Origin: Salipiger thiooxidans
GTDB taxonomy: Bacteria; Pseudomonadota; Alphaproteobacteria; Rhodobacterales; Rhodobacteraceae
Direction of reading: 5' to 3'
Assembly (NCBI RefSeq): GCF_900102075.1
Contig: NZ_FNAV01000003.1
Span: 218,790-282,789, forward strand
Length of the DNA stretch: 64,000 nt
Positions 24,844-36,155 of the stretch are shown here, one piece after another (the first letter of the stretch is position 1; each line of letters begins with the position of its first letter). The notes beneath the pieces were generated by a model that saw only the letters and a list, made by a program, of their open reading frames with translations, searched no databases and was not told where the DNA came from. Position numbers and translations under genes: made by a program.

Positions 24844-26220
24844 ATGACGAAGGAACAATGGGGCGCGTTGCAGGACCAGTTGAGCAGCACGATCGGGGAG
24901 AACAACTACAAGACCTGGATCCAGCCAATCGAATTCCACTGCATCGAGCCCGGTGGCATCGCGGTCTTCAATGTCCCGACGAACTTCATCGGCACCTACG
25001 TGTCGCAGAATTTCGGCGAGCTGCTGCTGGCCAAGCTGGCATCGATGGATTCAGAGATCAGGCGCCTGAAGTTCCAGGTGGCGAACGTCGATACGCGACC
25101 GTCGCAGCAGCCGCGCCCGGCTCCGGCCGCGGGCTCCGCCGCGTCCACGCAGACGGCGACCGCGACCTCGGGGGACGTGCTTCCGGGGGCTCCGCTCGAC
25201 GCCCGCTTCACCTTTGACAGCTTCATCGTCGGCAAGCCGAACGAGCTGGCCCATGCTGCGGCCAAGCGCGTGGCCGAGGGCGGCCAGGTGACCTTCAACC
25301 CGCTCTTCCTCTACGGCGGCGTCGGCCTCGGCAAGACGCACCTGATGCATGCGATCGCATGGGACCTGCGCAACCACCGTCCCGACCTGAACGTGCTCTA
25401 CCTCTCCGCCGAACAGTTCATGTACCGCTTCGTCCAGGCCCTGCGCGAACGTCGCATGATGGACTTCAAGGAGCTGTTCCGTTCGGTCGACGTGCTCATG
25501 GTGGACGATGTGCAGTTCATCGCCGGCAAGGATTCCACCCAGGAAGAGTTCTTTCACACGTTCAACGCGCTGGTGGACCAGAACAAGCAGATCATCATCT
25601 CGGCCGACCGTGCCCCCGACGAGATCAAGGACCTCGAGAACCGCATCCGCTCGCGGCTCCAGTCCGGTCTGGTCGTCGACCTGCACCCGACCGACTACGA
25701 ACTGCGCCTTGGCATCCTCCAGTCCAAGGTTCAGAACTACCGCCTGCAATACCCGTCGCTGCAACTCGACGACGGCATTCTCGAATTCCTCGCGCATCGC
25801 ATCTCGACCAACGTCCGGGTGCTCGAGGGCGCGCTGACCCGCCTCTTCGCCTTCGCGTCTCTTGTCGGCCAGCCGATCACCATGGAGCTGACGCAGGATT
25901 GTCTCGCCGACGTGCTGCGCGCCTCGGACCGCAAGATCTCGATCGAGGAGATCCAGCGCAAGGTGGCCGAGCATTACAACATCCGTCTCTCGGATCTCAT
26001 CGGCCCGAAGCGGGTGCGCAACTTCGCGCGTCCGCGGCAGGTGGCCATGTACCTGTGCAAGCAGCTCACCGCCCGCTCGCTGCCCGAGATCGGCCGCCGC
26101 TTCGGCGGGCGCGACCACACCACCGTGATGCACGGCGTCAAGCGCATCGAGGAACTGCGCACGCAGGACAGCCAGATCGCCGACGACGTCGAGCTGCTGC
26201 GCCGCGCGCTCGAAGCCTGA
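24844..26220 (+). CDS. dnaA: Chromosomal replication initiator DnaA
   Basis: AAA+ initiator that binds oriC boxes and melts DNA. Domain I (about 1-85, with [20 protein letters not shown]) leads to a Pro/Ala/Thr-rich domain II, then the ATPase with Walker [10 protein letters not shown] near 157 and Walker [10 protein letters not shown] near 218. The C-terminal helix-turn-helix includes the DnaA signature [17 protein letters not shown] near 420. The ATG at 24844 fits domain I; earlier in-frame codons have no homology. It is 458 residues long, followed 153 bp later by dnaN. Confidence 0.97.
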   Translation: MTKEQWGALQDQLSSTIGENNYKTWIQPIEFHCIEPGGIAVFNVPTNFIGTYVSQNFGELLLAKLASMDSEIRRLKFQVANVDTRPSQQPRPAPAAGSAASTQTATATSGDVLPGAPLDARFTFDSFIVGKPNELAHAAAKRVAEGGQVTFNPLFLYGGVGLGKTHLMHAIAWDLRNHRPDLNVLYLSAEQFMYRFVQALRERRMMDFKELFRSVDVLMVDDVQFIAGKDSTQEEFFHTFNALVDQNKQIIISADRAPDEIKDLENRIRSRLQSGLVVDLHPTDYELRLGILQSKVQNYRLQYPSLQLDDGILEFLAHRISTNVRVLEGALTRLFAFASLVGQPITMELTQDCLADVLRASDRKISIEEIQRKVAEHYNIRLSDLIGPKRVRNFARPRQVAMYLCKQLTARSLPEIGRRFGGRDHTTVMHGVKRIEELRTQDSQIADDVELLRRALEA

Positions 26221-26373
26221 GTCCCTGTCACAACACATCGAGCCGGGGCCGCGAAACCGTGGCCCCGCGGCCTTGACGGCACATTGAAACCATCGGATCA
26301 ATCGCAGAAACAACGCTTGGAGCGGCTAGCGCATGGCGCTAGGCTGCATCTCCGGCATCGCGGAGGGTGAGGG

Positions 26374-27492
26374 ATGAAAGTCAGTATCGAACGCGCGACA
26401 CTGCTCAAGGCAGTGAGTCAGGCGCAATCCGTGGTGGAACGGCGCAATACCATTCCGATCCTCGCCAACGTCCTGATCGAGGCCGAGGGCAACACGGTGA
26501 CCTTCCGTGCCACCGATCTCGACATCGAGGTCCTGGACAAGGCGCCGGCGCAGGTCGAGCGGGCAGGGGCCACGACCGTGTCGGCGGTGACGCTGCACGA
26601 GATTGTCCGCAAACTGCCCGACGGGGCGCTGGTGCAACTGTCCGAGGACGGTGGCGCCGGGCGTCTCACGGTGACCGCGGGCCGGTCGAACTTCAACCTC
26701 GCCACCCTGCCTAAGGAGGACTTCCCGGTCATGGCCTCGTCGGAATACGCGACGAACTTCACCGCCAAGGCCGAGGTGCTGCGCAAGCTCTTCGACAAGT
26801 CGAAATTCGCCATCTCCACCGAAGAAACCCGCTACTACCTGAACGGCGTCTACATGCACATCGCCGACAGCGAAGAGGGCCGGGTGCTGCGCTGCGTCGC
26901 CACCGACGGCCACCGCCTCGCGCGCATCGACGCGCCGCTGCCGTCGGGCGCCGAGGCCATGCCGGGCGTGATCGTGCCGCGCAAGACCGTGGGCGAGCTG
27001 CGCAAGCTGCTCGACGAGGACGAGATGGACATCGCGGTGTCGGTTTCCGAGACCAAGGTGCGTTTCGCCACGCCCGACATTACCCTGACCTCCAAGGTCA
27101 TCGACGGCACCTTCCCCGACTATTCCCGCGTGATCCCCACCGGCAACACCCGCCGGCTCGAGGTCGATGCGAGCGAGTTCGCCAAGGCGGTGGACCGGGT
27201 CGCGACCGTCTCGTCCGAGCGGTCGCGCGCGGTGAAGCTGCAGCTTGACGAGGACCGGCTGGTGCTCTCGGTGAACGCGCCCGACAGCGGCGCCGCCGAG
27301 GAAGAGCTGGCGGTGGCCTATGGCGACGACCCGCTCGAGATCGGCTTCAACGCGAAGTACCTGCTCGAGATCGCGAGCCAGGTGGATCGCGAGAACGCGG
27401 TGTTCATGTTCAACTCGTCCGGCGACCCGACCCTGATGCGCGAGGGCAGCGACACCAGCGCGGTCTATGTCGTGATGCCGATGCGGGTGTGA
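26374..27492 (+). CDS. dnaN: DNA polymerase III beta subunit (sliding clamp)
   Basis: Forms the dimeric ring that tethers the polymerase to DNA. Three clamp folds are evident over 372 residues, opening with MKVSIERATLLKAVSQAQSVVERRNTIPIL-type sequence, the RYYLNGVYMH segment near 152 and ending in VYVVMPMRV, the conserved C-terminus that forms part of the protein-binding pocket. It sits between dnaA and recF in the classic order. A hairpin follows at 27565-27583. Confidence 0.97.
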   Translation: MKVSIERATLLKAVSQAQSVVERRNTIPILANVLIEAEGNTVTFRATDLDIEVLDKAPAQVERAGATTVSAVTLHEIVRKLPDGALVQLSEDGGAGRLTVTAGRSNFNLATLPKEDFPVMASSEYATNFTAKAEVLRKLFDKSKFAISTEETRYYLNGVYMHIADSEEGRVLRCVATDGHRLARIDAPLPSGAEAMPGVIVPRKTVGELRKLLDEDEMDIAVSVSETKVRFATPDITLTSKVIDGTFPDYSRVIPTGNTRRLEVDASEFAKAVDRVATVSSERSRAVKLQLDEDRLVLSVNAPDSGAAEEELAVAYGDDPLEIGFNAKYLLEIASQVDRENAVFMFNSSGDPTLMREGSDTSAVYVVMPMRV

Positions 27493-27564
27493 GTCGGGGC
27501 ACCGCGTCCCCGAAGCCTCGCACCGCTTGCGAGCCATCCGTCACGTATCCGGACAAGACCGAGG

Positions 27565-27583
27565 GACAGGCACCGCGCCTGTC
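27565..27583 (+). terminator. Hairpin between dnaN and recF (weak terminator or attenuator)
   Basis: GACAGGC and GCCTGTC pair over an ACCGC loop and are followed by TTTC. The T run is short, so read-through into recF is likely. A GGAGATACTCGG-type sequence follows from 27596, resembling the core of the intergenic elements described at 46.9, 55.9 and 58.9 kb. Confidence 0.4.
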
Positions 27584-27640
27584 TTTCATCTGTCTGGAGA
27601 TACTCGGAAAAACACCTTCCAACATGCGCCAGGCACCTCC

Positions 27641-28747
27641 ATGAGCCTGCATCTTTCCTCGCTCGCGCTGTCGCATTTCCGCTCGCACCGGCGCGCAGAA
27701 ATCGCGGTGGATGCGCGTCCCGTGGCGATCTATGGGCCGAACGGGGCGGGCAAGACCAATCTCATCGAGGCGGTGTCGCTGCTGTCGCCCGGGCGCGGCA
27801 TGCGGCGTGCCGCGGCGCAGGAGATCGCCCGCCGGCCCGAGGCCCTGGGCTGGCGCATCGGCGCGGAATTGCACGCCCCCGACGGGGTCCACGAGATCGA
27901 CATCCGTGCCGAGGCCGGGGCCGCGCGGCAGGTCTCGATCGACGGCAAGCCCGCGCCGCAGACGGCGCTGGCGCGGATCGCCCGGGTGCTCTGGCTGGTG
28001 CCCTCGATGGACCGGCTCTGGATCGAGGCGCCCGAGGGCCGCAGGCGGTTTCTCGACCGCATGACGCTGTCGTTCTTCCCTGACCACGCCGACGCCTCCC
28101 TGACCTACGAAAAGGCCATGCGCGAGCGCAACCGGCTGCTCAAGGACCAGGTCCGCAACGCGCATTGGTACGCGGCGCTCGAAGGGCAGATGGCGCAGGC
28201 CGGCGCGCAGCTCCAGTCGAACCGGCAGGCGGCGCTGGCACGGCTGGCGCAGGCGCAGGAGGGGGCCGAGACGCAGTTTCCCGCCGCCGAACTCGAGCTG
28301 GTGTCGACCGAGGCCGACATCCCCGAGACCGCCGAGGACCTGCGCGGCGCGCTGTCCGAGAGCCGCTTCCGCGACATGGCCGCCGGGCGCACGCTGATCG
28401 GGCCGCACCGCGCCGACCTGCACGGGGTCTTCGCCGCCAAGGGCGTGCCGGCCTCGGACTGCTCCACAGGCGAGCAGAAGGCGCTGCTGATCTCGCTGAT
28501 CCTCGCCAACGCGCGGGCGCTGACCGCCGACCTCGGTGCGCCGCCGATCCTGCTGCTCGACGAAGTCGCGGCCCACCTCGACGCGGGCCGCCGCGCGGCG
28601 CTTTACGACGAGATCTGCGCGCTGGGGGCGCAGGCCTGGATGACCGGCACCGGACCCGAGCTCTTCGGGGAACTCGGCGCCCGCGCACAGCGGCTCGAGG
28701 TGCGCGAGGAGGGTGGGCAATCATTCGTTGAAAACCCGCTCAACTGA
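27641..28747 (+). CDS. recF: DNA replication and repair protein RecF
   Basis: SMC-like ATPase that helps load RecA at gaps with RecO and RecR. Walker A GPNGAGKTN is at residues 32-40, the signature-like DCSTGEQKALLISLILANA block near 275 and Walker B ILLLDEVAAHLD near 305. The length of 368 is normal. The ATG at 27641 opens with SLHLSSLALSHFRSH, the conserved first strand; in-frame codons upstream lack homology. It is followed by gyrB, whose promoter begins on the recF stop codon. Confidence 0.95.
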   Translation: MSLHLSSLALSHFRSHRRAEIAVDARPVAIYGPNGAGKTNLIEAVSLLSPGRGMRRAAAQEIARRPEALGWRIGAELHAPDGVHEIDIRAEAGAARQVSIDGKPAPQTALARIARVLWLVPSMDRLWIEAPEGRRRFLDRMTLSFFPDHADASLTYEKAMRERNRLLKDQVRNAHWYAALEGQMAQAGAQLQSNRQAALARLAQAQEGAETQFPAAELELVSTEADIPETAEDLRGALSESRFRDMAAGRTLIGPHRADLHGVFAAKGVPASDCSTGEQKALLISLILANARALTADLGAPPILLLDEVAAHLDAGRRAALYDEICALGAQAWMTGTGPELFGELGARAQRLEVREEGGQSFVENPLN

Positions 28748-28798
28748 CACCAAATCTTGTGTCATCTGCGTGACATTGCAGGGCTTTCCCACTATAAA
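28745..28798 (+). promoter_or_regulatory. gyrB promoter with an inverted repeat
   Basis: GTGACA (28770-28775) and TATAAA (28793-28798), spaced 17 bp, fit a sigma-70 promoter closely. Just upstream TGACAC (28745-28750) and GTGTCA (28759-28764) form a perfect 6-bp inverted repeat with an 8-bp spacer; it includes the recF stop codon. The repeat may be an operator. Confidence 0.55.
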
Positions 28799-28826
28799 AT
28801 CCACAAACAAGACAGAGGATGGCTAG

Positions 28827-31244
<2,418 letters not shown>

Positions 31245-31275
31245 GCCCCTGCGGGCCGGAGGCGTGAGACAAAGG

Positions 31276-31309
31276 AAGGGCGGCGTGCAGGAACTGCGCG
31301 CCGCCCTTT
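31276..31309 (+). terminator. Intrinsic terminator after gyrB
   Basis: AAGGGCGGCG pairs with CGCCGCCCTT; the inner GCAG/CTGC pair around a GAA loop extends the stem. Only three T follow, so it is a strong hairpin with a short U tract. Confidence 0.7.
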
Positions 31310-31356
31310 GACTTGGTCGGGTTCATGGCGCGGGGCAGGGGCCCCGGGTCCGGGGG

Positions 31357-32592
31357 TCAATGGCCGCCCGAGAACACCAGTTGCTGCACCGGCATGAACA
31401 GCATCCGCAGTCGCAAACCGGCGGCATGCACCACGCCGATGGTGTCCACCACGTGCAGGAAGATCTTCCGGCCGGTGGGCAGCGTCTCGTCCTCGAGCTT
31501 GGCATGGTTGTCGGTGTAGAGCATCACGATGCAGCTGCTGCCGGGCGGGACCCGGCTGGCCTCGCCGGGGTAGAGCGGCTCGAGATAGGTCAGAACGCTG
31601 CCCGGGCGCACGTTGTCCTGCGGATCCGCGAGCCGGTCGGTGGGCCGGATCTGCCCCGCCGGGATCACGTCCTGCACCTGCGTCACGACCATGGGGATGA
31701 TGTCGAGGGGTTTGGACATGCAGCCCATCTCGCCGACCATCCCGGTGTGGATGACCTGCGCCGCGATCTGGCTGAAGGCGGCCTGGAAGCGGTTGCGGCC
31801 CGACTCGGTGGGCACGAGGATCCCCGCGGGCCTCGCCAGCGGGCTGATGAAATCGCCGACCTGCAGGCCGAACTGTTCGATCTGCCCGTCGATGCCCGCG
31901 ACGATCACCGTCTTGTCGAGCTCTGCCTGCGCCAGCGCCACCTGCGCCTTGGCGCTTTCGAGCCTGGCGGGGATGACCTGGTCGATCTGCTGCTGCGCGC
32001 TCTGCTGCTGCAATTCCGCCGCCTGAAGCTGCGCCTGCCGCTGGTCGACGAGGTTCTCGAGGCGCTCGATCTCGGTCAGCCGGACGGCGCTGGAGCCCTG
32101 ATCGCGCAGGGTCTCGTTGCGCTCGAGTTCCTCCTGCGACTGGGTCAGGGCGGCGCGGGCCTGCGCCACGCCCGCCTCGGCCAGCGCGAGATCGGTCTCG
32201 GCGATGGTGGCCGAGACCTCGGTCTCGACCAGCTGCGCCCGCGCCGCGTCGAGCGAAGCGCGCTGCGACAGGCCGTCGAGCTCGATCAGCGGATCGCCTG
32301 CCGAGACGATCTGGTTGTTCGAGACGTGGATCTCGGAGACCCGGCCGCTGACCTGCGGGAGGATGGTGACGGTACGGAAGTAGGAGTTCACGGTGAGGCT
32401 CGCCGGGTGGTAGTAGAACAGCACCGTGATCAGCGAGATGGTCAGCATCAGCCAGATGGTGAGGCCCCAGCGCAGCTCATACCACATGGAGAAGAGCGTG
32501 ATTTCGTGCCCGATCCTTTTGCCCTGACCGTAGCGGCGGAACAGGTAATCGGGCAGCAGCGAGACCAGCGAACAGAGGATCGCTTCGAGCAT
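31357..32592 (-). CDS. HlyD-family membrane fusion protein (YibH-like)
   Basis: Membrane fusion protein with one N-terminal transmembrane helix (about residues 40-62), a biotinyl-lipoyl-like half motif (VTILPQVSGRVSEIHVSNNQIVSAGDPLIELD near 72-105) and a long Gln/Ala/Glu coiled coil (about 110-210), then the second lipoyl half and a beta-barrel. The start at 32592 gives 411 residues, with MLEAILCSLV at the front. It is preceded at 4 bp by a small membrane protein; such a two-gene unit resembles E. coli yibI-yibH, of unknown function. No dedicated ABC or RND transporter partner is next to it. Confidence 0.85.
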   Translation of the reverse strand: MLEAILCSLVSLLPDYLFRRYGQGKRIGHEITLFSMWYELRWGLTIWLMLTISLITVLFYYHPASLTVNSYFRTVTILPQVSGRVSEIHVSNNQIVSAGDPLIELDGLSQRASLDAARAQLVETEVSATIAETDLALAEAGVAQARAALTQSQEELERNETLRDQGSSAVRLTEIERLENLVDQRQAQLQAAELQQQSAQQQIDQVIPARLESAKAQVALAQAELDKTVIVAGIDGQIEQFGLQVGDFISPLARPAGILVPTESGRNRFQAAFSQIAAQVIHTGMVGEMGCMSKPLDIIPMVVTQVQDVIPAGQIRPTDRLADPQDNVRPGSVLTYLEPLYPGEASRVPPGSSCIVMLYTDNHAKLEDETLPTGRKIFLHVVDTIGVVHAAGLRLRMLFMPVQQLVFSGGH

Positions 32593-32596
32593 CGGA

Positions 32597-33052
32597 TCAG
32601 CTCTCCTCTTTCGGTGCGTCGGGGGCGTGGGGGTGCCCATGCCCATGATGCCCGTGGGCAGGCGCGGGCTCGGGCGCCTCGGCGACGGGCTGGGGCTCTC
32701 CCAGCGCCTTGGCCTTCAGCGCGGCCAGCGAGTCGGCGATGGATTCGATCGGGGTGAGCAGGTCGGGTATCCGGAACCCGGCCACGAGGATCGCCGCCGC
32801 CCAGAACAGGTTGTTGTGGGTGAAGAGCGCCAACAGCGCGAGGATCCCGACGATCTGAAGCTGCGGATGGTTGCTCTTGTGGGCCATCCGCTCGGGGATC
32901 GCGTGCAGCGTGAGATAGAACACCCCGAGCGCGGCGACCAGGATGATCCCGAAGATCACCATCGCCGTGAACAGGACATCGCTGCCGTCGGCCCCGGCCA
33001 CGTAGCCGGGGATGTGATGCGGCGCGAGCGGATGGATGGACGATTGCTCCAC
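32597..33052 (-). CDS. Small inner-membrane protein (YibI/DUF3302-like, probable)
   Basis: 151-residue protein with two hydrophobic segments (about 26-50 and 66-90) and a Pro/His/Ala tail with an AHGHHGHGHPH run that could bind metal. Size, topology and linkage to an HlyD-family gene resemble the YibI family, which has no known function. The GTG at 33052 is my preferred start (VEQSSIHPLAPHH); the frame is open to an ATG at 33100, with no good ribosome site at either. It leads the HlyD gene by 4 bp, so the products probably act together at the inner membrane. Confidence 0.65.
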   Translation of the reverse strand: MEQSSIHPLAPHHIPGYVAGADGSDVLFTAMVIFGIILVAALGVFYLTLHAIPERMAHKSNHPQLQIVGILALLALFTHNNLFWAAAILVAGFRIPDLLTPIESIADSLAALKAKALGEPQPVAEAPEPAPAHGHHGHGHPHAPDAPKEES

Positions 33053-33164
33053 CAGAGACCCCCGTGTGCTGCGGAACCACGGGCATATAGGCACAGTCAC
33101 GGGGGCGTGATAAGCTTTTTCTCGCCAGATCCTGCACTTAAGAGGTTTTGGCGAGATCTGGATG

Positions 33165-33893
33165 CTACTTACACGGGAGTCCCGCCTCGGCCCCCTGTCG
33201 CGCGATGCTCTCGGCGATCAGGGCAGGCGTGTCGGCCCAGGCGATGAAGGGCGGCAGCGTCGGGCCCTCGAAGCCCGCGGCGGCCAGCGCGGCGGGCACG
33301 TCGTCGCTCATGTGACCGGATTCCTGCGCGAAATAGGGCAGGCAGACCGCCTGCGACAGCCCCTGCGCCACGTCCTTGAGGAACGGCGGCTGTTCGATGA
33401 AGCCGGTGCGCGTCGCGGTGAAACCGAGACCCGCGTGCAGGGTCTTGGCGAAGGCATAGGCGCTGTCGGCACTGGTGCGCGACACGGCGCTGCCGTGCGC
33501 GGCGACGACCAGTGCCGTCTCGGAGGCCTGCCAGCCGCGCGCCGCGAGGAACGCGGACAACTCGCGCCGGGCGCAGGCCTGGAGCCCGGGCTCAACGCCG
33601 AAGGGTTCGAGCATCCTCACCCCCAGCGCGCGGGCCTTCTTTGCCAGAACCTGTCCGGTGAACCAGCCCCGCGCCATGAAGAACGGGTAGATCAGCGGCT
33701 TGCCCAGCCGCGCGATCTCGGCCTCGAGCTTGCCGGTGGTGGCAAGCGTGGCGCTGCCGATCTCCCATCCGGGCATCCGGGATTCGACCCTCACGGCCAG
33801 CGCCCGCAGCGCGGCCTCCTGCGAGGGCGGGTCGGATGGACTTCCATGGGCCACGATCACTGCGGACAGTGGGGGCGTCGGGGGCTCGGCCAT
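33165..33893 (-). CDS. CbiX/SirB-like sirohydrochlorin chelatase family protein
   Basis: Two-lobed chelatase-fold protein of 242 residues. Each half has the family histidine: VIVAHGSPSDPPSQ near residue 13 and VVAAHGSAVSR near 128. Such proteins insert Co or Fe into sirohydrochlorin for cobalamin or siroheme, but no other gene of either pathway is nearby, so the metal and the substrate are open. The start at 33893 opens with MAEPPTPPLSAVIVAHG. It is divergent from the lipid kinase gene with a 228-bp gap in which I see no clear promoter. Confidence 0.82.
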   Translation of the reverse strand: MAEPPTPPLSAVIVAHGSPSDPPSQEAALRALAVRVESRMPGWEIGSATLATTGKLEAEIARLGKPLIYPFFMARGWFTGQVLAKKARALGVRMLEPFGVEPGLQACARRELSAFLAARGWQASETALVVAAHGSAVSRTSADSAYAFAKTLHAGLGFTATRTGFIEQPPFLKDVAQGLSQAVCLPYFAQESGHMSDDVPAALAAAGFEGPTLPPFIAWADTPALIAESIARQGAEAGLPCK

Positions 33894-34121
33894 TTCGTCG
33901 GCGACTCCTTGCAGCTGCTTGATTTGTTTTTGTTTGTGCTCGTTGGCGTAAGGGAGGGCGACGCTCGGCAGCGTCTGGATTGATGCTAGACGATTCGAAC
34001 GGGTCCGTCGCCGGACCGATCCGGATTTTTGAAGATGCGTCGTGAAAGCTGCCTTTTCAACAGGTGATGGAACCGCGTGCCTTGCCGGGACGTTGAAATG
34101 GGGTTCATCCAGGAGGCCATC

Positions 34122-35039
34122 GTGCAGTCCCAGCGCACCGTTTGCGTCATTCTCAACGAAAGATCCGGAGACCACGCGGAAGGCGACCGTCGCGCCAGGA
34201 TCGCGGCATTGCTGGGAGAGGCCGGTCTCAATGCCAAGGTGGTCACGCCGGACCGCAACCAGGACCTGACCGAGGCTGCCCGTCGTGCACTGCGCCAGAG
34301 CGGTGCCGACATGCTGGTCGCCGCCGGCGGGGACGGCACCATTGCGGCAGTGGCGGCGGCGAGCCATGACGAGGGCGTGCCGATGGGGGTGATCCCGCAG
34401 GGCACCTTCAACTACTTCGCGCGCGGGCTCGACATCCCCGAGGACATGGAAGGCGCCATCGACGTGCTGGCCAATGGCCGGCTGCACGACATGCCGCTGG
34501 GCGAGGTCAACGGCGAGGTGTTCCTGAACAACGCCAGCCTCGGGGTGTACCCTCTGATCCTTCACCGGCGCGAGAGCATCTACAACCGCTGGGGCCGCTC
34601 GCGCATTGCCGCCTACTGGTCGGTGCTGCTGGCGCTCTCGGGCTTCCGCCGCCCGCTGAAGCTGCGCATCGTAATCGACGGGCAGGAGAGGAAGGTGCGC
34701 ACGTCGCTGGTCTTCGTCGCCAACAGCGCCTACCAGCTCGACCGTTTCAACCTCGACGGCGTCGAGGCGGTGCGGGACGGCAAGTTCGCGCTCTTCACCG
34801 CCAAGGGCGAGCGCAGCATCGATCTCGTGCGCACGGCGCTGAAACTGGCGGGCGGCGCGGCCCAGAAGGGCGCCGATTTCGACCTCGTGACCGCCCGCGA
34901 CATCACCATCCACACCGGCCGTCCCAAGGCGCTTGTCGCCCGTGACGGCGAGAAGGCCCTGATGAAGACACCGATCCGCGTCCGGTTGCGCGACGTGCCC
35001 CTCCGAGTCATGGTGCCCCGAAACGACCCGACAGAATGA
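34122..35039 (+). CDS. Diacylglycerol/lipid kinase family protein
   Basis: DAGK catalytic-domain protein (YegS/LCB5 type), ATP-dependent phosphorylation of a lipid alcohol. The nucleotide motif GGDGT is near residue 70 and the PQGTFNYFARGL motif near 97, with the VFLNNASLGVYP segment near 137. The GTG at 34122 is preferred because AGGAGG lies at 34111-34116; ATG 34098 and 34077 are alternatives. It gives 305 residues, the family norm. The last four bases overlap the metallophosphoesterase start (ATGA), which suggests coupled synthesis; the true substrate is unknown. Confidence 0.88.
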   Translation: MQSQRTVCVILNERSGDHAEGDRRARIAALLGEAGLNAKVVTPDRNQDLTEAARRALRQSGADMLVAAGGDGTIAAVAAASHDEGVPMGVIPQGTFNYFARGLDIPEDMEGAIDVLANGRLHDMPLGEVNGEVFLNNASLGVYPLILHRRESIYNRWGRSRIAAYWSVLLALSGFRRPLKLRIVIDGQERKVRTSLVFVANSAYQLDRFNLDGVEAVRDGKFALFTAKGERSIDLVRTALKLAGGAAQKGADFDLVTARDITIHTGRPKALVARDGEKALMKTPIRVRLRDVPLRVMVPRNDPTE

Positions 35040-35884
35040 CCCGAATAGCCCATATCTCAGACCTGCACTTCGGACGTACCGATGTCGAACTGCTCAACCC
35101 GCTGCTCGCCGCGGTGAACGGAGCGCGTCCCGATCTCGTTGCCGTCACCGGCGATTTCACCCAACGCGCCCGTGTTTCGCAATATCGCGAGGCCCGCGCC
35201 TTCCTCGACCGGCTCGAAGCGCCGTGGATGGCGGTGCCAGGCAATCACGACGTCTCGCTCGACAATCTCTGGATGCGGTTCATCCGGCCCTACAAGCGGT
35301 ATCGCGAGCATATCTGCAACGACCTCTTCCCGACCTTCCGGGGCGCGGGGATCGTGGCGGTGGGGCTCAACACCGTCGACCGCTACCGCTGGCAGCGCGG
35401 CAAGGTGCGCTGGTTCCAGCTGCGCCAGGCCTGCCGCATCTTCGGCGAGTCCGAGGGCACCAAGCTGGTGTTGGCGCATCACCCGTTCGAGCAGGATGCC
35501 GACGTGAAGAAGAGCCTGATGCGCGGAGCCAACAAGGCCATCGAGCAGCTCTCGGACTGCGGCGCGCATGTCGTGCTCTCGGGCCACCTGCACCGCTGGC
35601 GGGCCGAACCCTTCCTGTCGCGCAAGAACCGCTCGCAGGTGCTGCAGGTTCACGTGGGTACCGGGCTTTCGACCCGGCTGCGCGGGCAGGAGAACGATTT
35701 CGCCCTGCTCGACGTGGCGCAGGACGAGGTGGCGGTGACGCGGATGATCGCCCGCGACGGTGCCTTTGCCGAGGCCGGCGTGCGCCGGTTCGTCTATGGC
35801 GACGAGGGCTGGAAGGAGCGCCGCGACACTATGTCCGCGGAGCCGGCGGGAACGGTCAGGGACCCCGCGGCGTTGCGGCACTGA
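35036..35884 (+). CDS. Calcineurin-like metallophosphoesterase
   Basis: Metal-dependent phosphoesterase with all five family blocks: ISDLHFG (residues 5-11), GDFTQRA near 39, GNHDVS near 67, HHPF near 149 and SGHLHRW near 183. The 282-residue length fits cAMP-phosphodiesterase-like (CpdA type) and lipid-pyrophosphate phosphatase relatives, and the sequence cannot tell them apart. Overlap with the lipid kinase gene points to a joint lipid-phosphate role (inference). It is followed 20 bp later by a small membrane protein gene. Confidence 0.9.
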   Translation: MTRIAHISDLHFGRTDVELLNPLLAAVNGARPDLVAVTGDFTQRARVSQYREARAFLDRLEAPWMAVPGNHDVSLDNLWMRFIRPYKRYREHICNDLFPTFRGAGIVAVGLNTVDRYRWQRGKVRWFQLRQACRIFGESEGTKLVLAHHPFEQDADVKKSLMRGANKAIEQLSDCGAHVVLSGHLHRWRAEPFLSRKNRSQVLQVHVGTGLSTRLRGQENDFALLDVAQDEVAVTRMIARDGAFAEAGVRRFVYGDEGWKERRDTMSAEPAGTVRDPAALRH

Positions 35885-35904
35885 GTCAACAGGAGGGGCG
35901 TCCG

Positions 35905-36129
35905 ATGACGGAGCGCGAGACTGACACCGCCGAAAATGCCGAACACGTGGCGCATCCGCGCGACGTGCGTGCCGGACCCGGAGACGCGGGCGCCGCCGAC
36001 CGGCCCAGCCATCTTCCCGAGACTGCCACCGATCGCCGCGCCGGGCGCAGTGCGACGCGGCTGTTTTTCGGACTGCTTCTTCTGGGGGTGCTGGTCGCGG
36101 TGGTCCTTGGCTGGGCGGCGATGGGCTGA
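35905..36129 (+). CDS. Small single-pass membrane protein (74 aa)
   Basis: A polar, acidic N-terminal part (about 48 residues, rich in Asp, Glu, Ala and Pro) followed by one C-terminal transmembrane helix (LFFGLLLLGVLVAVVLGWAA). AGGAGG at 35891-35896 lies 8 bp before the ATG, so translation is well supported although the gene is short. I do not recognise a family. It completes the lipid kinase-phosphoesterase operon and ends 26 bp before the convergent exoD-like gene. Confidence 0.7.
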   Translation: MTERETDTAENAEHVAHPRDVRAGPGDAGAADRPSHLPETATDRRAGRSATRLFFGLLLLGVLVAVVLGWAAMG

Positions 36130-36155
36130 ACAGGGCCGGCCGTGCGCCCGGGGGC

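Noticed and set aside
25051..26313. A 420-codon minus-strand frame opposite dnaA
   Set aside because: Shadow of dnaA; no motifs.
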